Below are positions 20,010 to 26,267 of a stretch of 42,183 nt of DNA, in pieces. Below the pieces are notes generated by a model that saw nothing but the letters and a program-made list of their open reading frames with translations, was not told the origin of the DNA and made no database searches. The stretch lies in NCBI GenBank assembly GCA_030065125.1, contig JASJDM010000065.1, positions 1 through 42,183 of the forward strand. Reading direction: 5' to 3'. Numbering within the stretch: the first letter of the stretch is position 1; each line of letters opens with the position of its first letter. A program made the position numbers and the translations under genes. The stretch comes from Lysobacterales bacterium. GTDB taxonomy: Bacteria > Pseudomonadota > Gammaproteobacteria > Xanthomonadales > SZUA-38.

Positions 20010-21110
20010 TCAGGAATCTTCCTGAATGGCCGGATTCATTTTGCCGTTCCTGACGAAGGGCGGACTGACTACCCGGGCCGGCAGCTCTCGGTTGCGGATC
20101 TCCACGGTTACCCGGCCCGAGGTGCCAGTTGGAACCCGCGCCATGGCCACCGACTGTTCCAGGGTGGGAGAGAAAGTCCCGCTGGTGATCTGGCCCTCGC
20201 CGCCGGGGCAGATGACCCGCTGGCCGTGGCGCAGCACGCCGCGACCCTCCAGCACCAGCCCCACCAGGGCGCAGGGCACGCCGTCGGCGCGCTGGCGTTC
20301 CAGTGCGGCGCGGCCGATGAAATCCCGGTCAGCCGGTTCCAGGGCCACGGTCCAGGCCAGTCCGGCTTCGTAAGGCGTGGTGTCCTCATCCATGTCCTGG
20401 CCGTACAGGTTCATGCCGGCCTCCAGCCGCAGGGTATCCCGGGCGCCCAGGCCACAGGGCTGGACTCCCGCGTCCAGCAGCCGCTGCCACCAGTCGCCCG
20501 CCTGGTCACCGGGCACCACCATCTCGAAGCCGTCTTCGCCGGTATAGCCGGTACGGGCCACGAACAGGCCGTCAGCATCCAGGGCATTGAAACGCTTGAG
20601 CTCCAGCGCGGCTGTGGCCAGCTCCCGGGGCAGCAAACCCGCCGCCCGCTCCCGGGCGTTCGGGCCCTGCACCGCCAGCATGGCAAGGTCGTCGCGCTCC
20701 TTCACCTCTAGATGGAAGGGTTCAGCCTGTTGCCGGATCCACGCCAGGTCTTTCTCCCGGGTGGCGGCGTTGACGATCATGCGGAACCAGTCGTCTTCCA
20801 GGTAGTAGGTGATCAGGTCGTCGATCACGCCGCCGGTCTCAGTCAGCATGCAGCTGTAAATAGCTTTGCCCCGGGTGGCGGCCTTGTCGATGTTGTTGGC
20901 CAGAAGCCTGGACAGGAAAGCCCGGCACTGCTCGCCGTGGAGGTCCACCACGGTCATGTGGGAGACGTCGAAAAGACCTGCGTCACGCCGCACCGCGTGG
21001 TGCTCCTCGATCTGGGACCCATAGTGGATGGGCATATCCCAGCCGCCGAAGTCCACCATGCGGGCGCTGAGTGCGAGGTGGGCGGAATGCAGGGGTGTAT
21101 GGCGAGCCAT
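20010..21110 (-). CDS. gcvT: Glycine cleavage system aminomethyltransferase (T protein)
   Basis: 366 residues. N-terminal HSAHLALSARMVDFGGWDMP, then DVSHMTVVDLHG, GYTGEDGFEMVVP, and LRLEAGMNLYGQDMDEDTTP are the folate-binding and active-site segments of GcvT. A C-terminal barrel has GQITSGTFSPTLEQSVAMARV. It transfers the methylene group from GcvH-bound aminomethyl to tetrahydrofolate. It is the first gene of the operon. There is only a 62-bp spacer to the preceding HDAC gene, which leaves no room for a glycine riboswitch. Confidence 0.96.
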   Translation of the reverse strand: MARHTPLHSAHLALSARMVDFGGWDMPIHYGSQIEEHHAVRRDAGLFDVSHMTVVDLHGEQCRAFLSRLLANNIDKAATRGKAIYSCMLTETGGVIDDLITYYLEDDWFRMIVNAATREKDLAWIRQQAEPFHLEVKERDDLAMLAVQGPNARERAAGLLPRELATAALELKRFNALDADGLFVARTGYTGEDGFEMVVPGDQAGDWWQRLLDAGVQPCGLGARDTLRLEAGMNLYGQDMDEDTTPYEAGLAWTVALEPADRDFIGRAALERQRADGVPCALVGLVLEGRGVLRHGQRVICPGGEGQITSGTFSPTLEQSVAMARVPTGTSGRVTVEIRNRELPARVVSPPFVRNGKMNPAIQEDS

Positions 21111-21141
21111 GAGTTACTCCCGGGATTCTGAAACGCGCAGA

Positions 21142-21171
21142 ACTATACGCTCCCAATCAGGTGGAGGCCAA
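21142..21171 (-). promoter_or_regulatory. Possible sigma70 promoter of gcvT
   Basis: On the minus strand TTGGCC (21171-21166) and TATAGT (21147-21142) are 18 bp apart, the -10 matching five of six consensus bases. It starts at the HDAC stop codon and would give a short leader of about 25 bases for gcvT. Readthrough from the upstream operon is the alternative. Confidence 0.4.
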
Positions 21172-21172
21172 T

Positions 21173-22099
21173 TCAGGACGACGCGAGAACCTCCACGTGA
21201 GCCAGCACGCTGTCAGCCAGGGCCTGCAGGTGATACCCGCCCTCCAGGGCGGACACCAGCCGCCCCTGGCAGAGATCAGCGGCCACCGCCACCAGCTCCC
21301 GGGTGACCCAGGCGAAGTCCCCGGTCTCCAGGTTGAGGCTGGCCAGGGGGTCCAGCCGGTGGGCGTCGAAGCCGGCGGACACCAGCAACAGGTCAGGATC
21401 GAATTCGCGCAGGGCCGGCAGGAGGCGCTGGTTGTAGGCCTGCCGGAAACTCTCCGAGTCGCAGCCGGCCAGCAGCGGCACGTTGACGATATTGCCCACG
21501 CCGGTTTCGTCGCTGGCGCCGGTGCCGGGATACAGGGGCATCTGGTGGCTGGACAGATACTGGACCCGGGGGTCGCTCCAGAAAATATCCTGGGTGCCGT
21601 TACCGTGGTGCACGTCAAAATCCACGATGGACACACGCTCGATGCCGTCCACGGTCAGGGCATGGCGCGCGGCCACGGCCAGGTTGTTGAACAGGCAGAA
21701 ACCCATGGCGCGATTGTGCTCGGCGTGGTGCCCTGGCGGTCGCACCGCGCAGAACACCCGGTCTGCCGTCCCCGCGATGACATCGTCCACCGCCGCCACG
21801 GCGGCGCCCGCGCCCAGCAGCGCGGCGCGACCAGAGTCCGGCGACATCACCGTGTCGGAATCCACCGCCGCAAAACCCTCACGGGGCACTGCCGCCAGCA
21901 GCGCCTCAACGAATTCCGCATCGTGGGCCAGGGCCACCATATCCTGGCTTGCCTCGGTGGGCGTGGCAAAGGTCCAGGGGGCGTCGGGGCGGTCCTGCAG
22001 GATGGACAGGATGGCCCGGTAGCGATCCGGGCTCTCGGGATGATGTGGACCGGGCTGGTGGCTGGCGAAAGCCGGGTCCCGGTAGACCCGAACCCTCAT
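21173..22099 (-). CDS. Histone deacetylase family protein (class II / AcuC-like)
   Basis: 308 residues from ATG 22099, chosen over ATG 22120 because it overlaps the upstream stop in ATGA. The zinc hydrolase motifs are complete: RPPGHHAE (catalytic His pair), DFDVHHGNGTQ (zinc Asp and His), SAGFDAH (zinc Asp) and EGGYHL (catalytic Tyr). Bacterial members deacetylate acetyl-lysine proteins, acetylpolyamines or small amides; the target cannot be read from the sequence. It is last in an operon with nudC, ampE-like and an adenosyltransferase gene, an unusual company that gives no clear substrate hint. Confidence 0.92.
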   Translation of the reverse strand: MRVRVYRDPAFASHQPGPHHPESPDRYRAILSILQDRPDAPWTFATPTEASQDMVALAHDAEFVEALLAAVPREGFAAVDSDTVMSPDSGRAALLGAGAAVAAVDDVIAGTADRVFCAVRPPGHHAEHNRAMGFCLFNNLAVAARHALTVDGIERVSIVDFDVHHGNGTQDIFWSDPRVQYLSSHQMPLYPGTGASDETGVGNIVNVPLLAGCDSESFRQAYNQRLLPALREFDPDLLLVSAGFDAHRLDPLASLNLETGDFAWVTRELVAVAADLCQGRLVSALEGGYHLQALADSVLAHVEVLASS

Positions 22100-22659
22100 C
22101 GCTGGCGATCTTGCTGCCACAGCCGCTCGCCCTCACCCGAGGCCACGGCCAGCCGGCGGGCGATGACGAACAGCAGATCGGACAGCCGGTTCAGGTAGCG
22201 CCGCGCCTCTTCGTTGACGGCGTCCTGGGCGGACAGCGAGATCAGGCGGCGTTCCGCCCGGCGGGCTACCGTGCGGGCCAGGTGGCAGCAGCTGGCGGCG
22301 CGGCCGCCGCCCGGCAGGATGAACTCCTTCAGGGGCTTGAGTTCAGCGTTGAACCGGTCCAGAGTCGATTCCAGCCGCTCGATGGCATCGGCCTTGACCA
22401 GCTGCATCTCCGGAATGCTCAGTTCGCCGCCCAGGTCGAACAAGTCGTGCTGCACCGACACCAGGCAGTGAAAGACCTCCTGGTCCGGGCCGGCTTCTGA
22501 CAGCTCGGCCAGCACCATGCCGACCACGCTGTTGAGCTCGTCCACGGTACCGTAGGCCTCCACCCGCAGGTGGTCTTTGGAAACCCGGCTGCCGTCGCCG
22601 AGACCGGTGCTGCCGTCGTCGCCGGTGCGGGTGTATATCTTGGATAAACGATGTCCCAT
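22096..22659 (-). CDS. Cob(I)alamin adenosyltransferase, PduO type
   Basis: 187 residues. The N-terminal ATP-binding signature YTRTGDDGSTGL (residues 9-20) and the later C-terminal helix segments LNRLSDLLFVIAR are diagnostic of the PduO/ATR family. The enzyme transfers adenosyl from ATP to cob(I)alamin to make coenzyme B12. No other cobalamin gene is visible; the TonB-dependent receptor at the window end might import B12, but that is a guess. It starts 15 bp after the ampE-like stop, and its stop overlaps the HDAC start by 4 bp. Confidence 0.94.
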   Translation of the reverse strand: MGHRLSKIYTRTGDDGSTGLGDGSRVSKDHLRVEAYGTVDELNSVVGMVLAELSEAGPDQEVFHCLVSVQHDLFDLGGELSIPEMQLVKADAIERLESTLDRFNAELKPLKEFILPGGGRAASCCHLARTVARRAERRLISLSAQDAVNEEARRYLNRLSDLLFVIARRLAVASGEGERLWQQDRQR

Positions 22660-22674
22660 TTGGTCAGATCACAG

Positions 22675-23562
22675 TTATTGGCTCGTTAATATGGTCAGCT
22701 GGATGATGGCTATCACGGTGAGCCAGCACACCAGCACCCGCCACACCAGGCTCATGGCGGCGTTGACCTGGCCAAGCTCACCGGCGTAGTCGTGGCTGAA
22801 GGCATCCTCCAGGTCGTCGCCGTCCAGGGCATGGACACAGCCCACCGCGGGGTATATCTCCCGGTCCCAGGACAGCAGGCTGCGGCCGGACGACAGGCAG
22901 GCGCGGATCTTTCCGATCGCCCGGTCGAAGTCGCCGACCACCACCAGGGCCAGGGTGGCCAGCACCGCCGCCGGCCAGTTGATCAGGCTGATCCAGCGAT
23001 TGAGAAAGGCCACCTGGGATTCACTCAGCAGCTCCCGGTTGTCCGCCTCACAAAGCAGCACCTGAAACACCCGGTAGGCCAGGGCCGCGCCGGCGCCTCC
23101 GACCAGGAACCACAGCATGGTGCCGAACCAGCGGATCAGGCCCTGGTAAAACACACCCCGCACCACGTCCGGGGTTTCGGGATTGTCAGCCGCCTCGTCG
23201 TCGGCGGGGGCCCGATAGGCAAACAGCAGCTGTTCAGCCGCAGCGTCGCGATCCGGGCCCTCCTCAGCGCCCAGGTAGGCCTGGACGTCGCGATCCAGGT
23301 CCCGGGAGCCCCAGGCCCAGATAAATACCAGGGTGGAAAACAGGAAACCCAGCAGGGGTGTCTCGCCCTGCCACAGCCACCACTCAATTCCACCGACCAG
23401 CAGCGCCGGCACCGCCACCACCAGCAACAGCCCGCCAGGGAAATCCAGGGCCGGACGGACCTGGGCAAACGCCAGGTGGAAGGCACGGTGTTTGATGCCC
23501 TGCATGTAGACGCCGGCGTAGTGGGACACCGCCAGTGCCAGGATGATGATCAGAACCGTCAT
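22675..23562 (-). CDS. ampE: AmpE-like inner-membrane protein
   Basis: 295 residues with four to five membrane segments: an N-terminal helix (TVLIIILALAVSHY), VVAVPALLVGGIEWW plus FLFSTLVFIWAWGSRDLDRD, FGTMLWFLVGGAGAALAYRV, INWPAAVLATLALVV, and a C-terminal WRVLVCWLTVIAIIQL. The RDLDRDVQAYL step, the FWxLVGG-AYR segment and the overall order fit AmpE (284 aa in E. coli), a protein linked to AmpD and beta-lactamase regulation. No ampD is adjacent, so the assignment rests on the similarity pattern alone. Its ATG overlaps the nudC stop (ATGA). Confidence 0.68.
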   Translation of the reverse strand: MTVLIIILALAVSHYAGVYMQGIKHRAFHLAFAQVRPALDFPGGLLLVVAVPALLVGGIEWWLWQGETPLLGFLFSTLVFIWAWGSRDLDRDVQAYLGAEEGPDRDAAAEQLLFAYRAPADDEAADNPETPDVVRGVFYQGLIRWFGTMLWFLVGGAGAALAYRVFQVLLCEADNRELLSESQVAFLNRWISLINWPAAVLATLALVVVGDFDRAIGKIRACLSSGRSLLSWDREIYPAVGCVHALDGDDLEDAFSHDYAGELGQVNAAMSLVWRVLVCWLTVIAIIQLTILTSQ

Positions 23563-24491
23563 GAACGTTTCTCCCGCCAGGCAGCCACGTCAACGCCATG
23601 CTGCTCGCGCATCCAGTCCGCGATCAGACGGTAGGAGACCGACGCCCGGTACGGCAGCAGGATATCCCGGGCGCGCACGGCGCGCTCCAGTTCATCCACC
23701 TCGAACCACTGCACGTCTTCAAGCTCTTCGCCCCGGCGAATCCCAGCATCGGCAGCTTCGGCGAAAAAACCCACCATCAGGGAACTGGGAAAGGGCCACG
23801 GCTGGGACGAGTGATAGGTAGCGCTGGCTACTCGTACCCCGGACTCCTCCAGCACCTCGCGCCGGACCGCGTCTTCCAGGCTTTCGCCGGGCTCCACGAA
23901 TCCCGCCAGGGTGGAATAGCGCCCCGGCGGCCAGGAGGGCTGGCGGCCCAGCAGGCAGCGGCCCTGGTGTCCCACCACGGTGATAATGGCTGGATCCAGC
24001 CGCGGGAAGTGTTCTTTGCCGCATTCCCCGGAGGTACAGATCCGTCGGAATCCGGCCGGATCCGCTTCAGCCGGTGAACCGCAGCGACCGCAGAATCGGT
24101 GCTGCCGCTGCCACAGGTCCAGCGCCCGGGCATAAGCCGCCAGGGAAGCATCCTCGGCCGGCAGACGCGGAATGGCCTGGCGAAAGGCCATGAACTGCCC
24201 GTGGGAATGACTGGCCAGGGGCTCCACATCCGGCTCCGCCACGCTGGCTGCAAACAGCATGCGGTTGTTCAGGCGGCCCAGGAAGGCACAGTAATCGACC
24301 TTGCCCGGCAACTGTGATGCATCCAGTCGAACCACCTGGGCAGCTTCCCCGGCCACCAGCAGGCGACCCCGGTGCATGGCCAGGATCTGGGTCTCAGGGT
24401 CGCGGTAGGTCTGCTCCAGCCAGTTGGCATCGCCGCGACGCTCGGCCATCCGGTCTATATCCAGACCGGACATGGGGTTGATGGGATGCAC
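23559..24491 (-). CDS. nudC: NAD(+)/NADH diphosphatase (NudC-type Nudix)
   Basis: 310 residues. A zinc ribbon FCGRCGSPAEADPAGFR...CTSGECG (residues about 133-160) precedes a Nudix domain with the box GFVEPGESLEDAVRREVLEE and the NudC-specific SQPWPFPSSLM array downstream. The enzyme cleaves NAD(H) and, in E. coli, removes NAD caps from RNA. The N-terminal half is the family's variable domain. It heads the nudC-ampE-PduO-HDAC operon and starts 8 bp after the erpA stop, so the erpA operon may read into it. Confidence 0.94.
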   Translation of the reverse strand: MHPINPMSGLDIDRMAERRGDANWLEQTYRDPETQILAMHRGRLLVAGEAAQVVRLDASQLPGKVDYCAFLGRLNNRMLFAASVAEPDVEPLASHSHGQFMAFRQAIPRLPAEDASLAAYARALDLWQRQHRFCGRCGSPAEADPAGFRRICTSGECGKEHFPRLDPAIITVVGHQGRCLLGRQPSWPPGRYSTLAGFVEPGESLEDAVRREVLEESGVRVASATYHSSQPWPFPSSLMVGFFAEAADAGIRRGEELEDVQWFEVDELERAVRARDILLPYRASVSYRLIADWMREQHGVDVAAWREKRS

Positions 24492-24499
24492 GGGCGGGT

Positions 24500-24835
24500 T
24501 CAGATGGAAAACGACGACCCGCAGCCACAGGTGGTGGTCGCATTGGGATTGCGGATAACGAACTGGGCGCCCTGCAGGTTTTCCACGTAGTCCACTTCGG
24601 CACCCATCAGGTACTGCAGGCTCATGGGGTCTACCAGCATGACCACGCCGTCATTGCTGATCTGCAGGTCACCGTCGTTGATCTCTTCGTCGAAGGTGAA
24701 GCCGTACTGGAATCCGGAGCAGCCGCCGCCACTGATGTAGACCCGCAGCTTCAGCTCCGGGTTTTCTTCCTCGGTGATCAGCTGCTGCACCTTGCGGGCG
24801 GCCGCGTCACTGAATTGTATGGCCTGGGTACTCAT
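24500..24835 (-). CDS. erpA: Iron-sulfur cluster insertion protein ErpA
   Basis: 111 residues of the A-type carrier family. The three cluster ligands are Cys39 (SGGGCSGFQY), Cys103 and Cys105 (CGCGSSF). The spacing and the start IQFSDAAARKV fit ErpA better than IscA. It delivers Fe-S clusters to apoproteins. It follows the bactofilin gene by 60 bp on the same strand, and nudC begins 8 bp after it. Confidence 0.94.
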   Translation of the reverse strand: MSTQAIQFSDAAARKVQQLITEEENPELKLRVYISGGGCSGFQYGFTFDEEINDGDLQISNDGVVMLVDPMSLQYLMGAEVDYVENLQGAQFVIRNPNATTTCGCGSSFSI

Positions 24836-24895
24836 TATTCAGCCAGCACTAACCGTTGACACATCCTTTGGAAATAAGCGCCAGGCAGGCGGATT

Positions 24896-25342
24896 TCAAG
24901 CATTGCCCGCTTTGGCCGACCCCTTGCCGCTGTCAGGTTTTGCCTCACCCACCGGTTCCGCCCCGGACAGGCGGGTTATCCCCACATCCTTGGACTGGCA
25001 GGCCAGCTGTCCGTTGACCTGGGCGCCCAGGCGCATTTCCAGCGAGGCGTAGTGAACGTTGCCCGTAACCCGGGATTCCGCGTTCAGCTCCAGCCGCTGG
25101 CTGCAGTGGAGGTCGCCTTCGATGCGGCCGTTGATCACCATCACCGGGGCACGCACTTCGCCCTTGACCGTGCCTTTTTCGCTCAGGGTGAAGACCCCGT
25201 CTCCGGACGCGGTGACGCTGCCGTCGATCTGTCCGTCCACGTGCAGGCCGCCCTTGAAGGTCAGGTCGCCTTTCAGCGTGGTGTTTTCTCCGATCAGGGT
25301 GTCGATCTTGTCCATTGCTTCGCCGCCTTTGTCGCTAAACAT
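24896..25342 (-). CDS. Bactofilin (polymer-forming cytoskeletal protein)
   Basis: 148 residues. The core from about 15 to 120 is a right-handed beta-helix with the bactofilin pattern: IGENTTLKGDLTFKGGLHVDGQIDGSV, then a series of short turns (KGTVKGEVRAPVMVINGRIEG). It has a short N-terminal tail and a disordered Lys/Gly/Ala-rich tail. Bactofilins assemble without nucleotides and shape cells or anchor complexes. GGGAG lies six bases before ATG 25342. It sits between DUF6776 (16 bp gap) and erpA, a frequent neighbourhood. Confidence 0.93.
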   Translation of the reverse strand: MFSDKGGEAMDKIDTLIGENTTLKGDLTFKGGLHVDGQIDGSVTASGDGVFTLSEKGTVKGEVRAPVMVINGRIEGDLHCSQRLELNAESRVTGNVHYASLEMRLGAQVNGQLACQSKDVGITRLSGAEPVGEAKPDSGKGSAKAGNA

Positions 25343-25358
25343 ATTCTGCTCCCGGTAG

Positions 25359-26129
25359 TTATCCCGTAATGGTGCTGTCGCTGGCCTGGGGAGTCACGGC
25401 CGCCCACTCGAACGAGCGGGTGATGACCCGGTCTGTGCCTTCGGGATCCAGTGACACCAGAACCCGCTGGGGCATAAACCCTTTCGGCAGATCAATACTA
25501 CCCTCAAGCTGCTGAAAATACTTGAACTCGAACGTTCCCGGCCGGCTGCCGAAGCTGACGCCGGCGGCGCTGCCGCTGAGCACCCGGGCCGCGCCGCCCT
25601 GCACGCCCTCCAGCTCGAAGCGCACCGCGCCGGTAACCACCCGGGCTTTCTTCAGGTTCTGGCTGAGCGTCAGCCGGAACCGGAACACGCCGGCTGCCGG
25701 CGTGGTCTCCAGGGTCAATTCATGCACCGCCAGGCCGCGGTTGCCGCTGCCGGACTCCAGCAGGCGCTGGTAGAAACCGATCTCGTCATTGAGCCGCGCC
25801 ACCTCCCGGTCCAGGTCGCCCAGCTGGCCGCGCAGCTCGCTGTTGGCAAACTCCGCCACCTGGGCAGCCCGCTGGGCTACCGCCAGGGTCTGCTGCAGGG
25901 CCTCCTCCCGTTGCCCGGCGGTCGTCAGTTCCGCGCGGACCTCCGCCAGCGCAAGCCGCTGGGCCGGGCTATGCCACAGCAGCCAGCCCGTTGCGAGCCC
26001 AACGACCAGGCAGCAGATTCCCGCCAACGCGGCAATGCGCAGGGTGCGCGGAGGCCGGCTGGGACCCACGACAATTCTGGGTGTGGCTGCGGTCAAAGTG
26101 GACTGGTCCTGAGTTTTGGCAGCCGCCAA
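25359..26129 (-). CDS. DUF6776 family membrane-anchored coiled-coil protein
   Basis: Up to 256 residues: a membrane helix (IAALAGICCLVVGLATGWLLW), a coiled coil (about residues 60-120: EVRAELTTAGQREEAL...EVARLNDEIGFYQRLLE) and a C-terminal beta-rich domain (LTLETTPAAGVFRFRLTLSQN). This matches DUF6776, which accompanies bactofilins in gammaproteobacteria. The first codon is TTG 26129 with no Shine-Dalgarno; a GTG at 26069 is a shorter alternative, so the start is uncertain. It heads the operon with bactofilin and erpA. Confidence 0.8.
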   Translation of the reverse strand: MAAAKTQDQSTLTAATPRIVVGPSRPPRTLRIAALAGICCLVVGLATGWLLWHSPAQRLALAEVRAELTTAGQREEALQQTLAVAQRAAQVAEFANSELRGQLGDLDREVARLNDEIGFYQRLLESGSGNRGLAVHELTLETTPAAGVFRFRLTLSQNLKKARVVTGAVRFELEGVQGGAARVLSGSAAGVSFGSRPGTFEFKYFQQLEGSIDLPKGFMPQRVLVSLDPEGTDRVITRSFEWAAVTPQASDSTITG

Positions 26130-26201
26130 GTATAGATCACAGCCGTTTAACTCCCGTTAAGTCCGTTCCAGTTCTGGACACCGCCGACAGGCCGGGGGCA
26201 T

Positions 26202-26229
26202 ATGACCCTCGGCCAGATACCTATACAAT
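26202..26229 (+). promoter_or_regulatory. Possible promoter of the signalling operon
   Basis: ATGACC (26202-26207) and TACAAT (26224-26229) are 16 bp apart on the plus strand. If correct, transcription starts near 26236, which rules out an ATG at 26202 and supports the start at 26268. Read by eye; moderate consensus match only. Confidence 0.4.
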
Positions 26230-26267
26230 GTCAGGTTGTTGCGCCGAAAGGGATTTTTTCAGATTCG

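Noticed and set aside
21111..21172. Glycine riboswitch before gcvT
   Set aside because: The spacer is only 62 bp and lacks the paired aptamer helices; a plain promoter is more likely.
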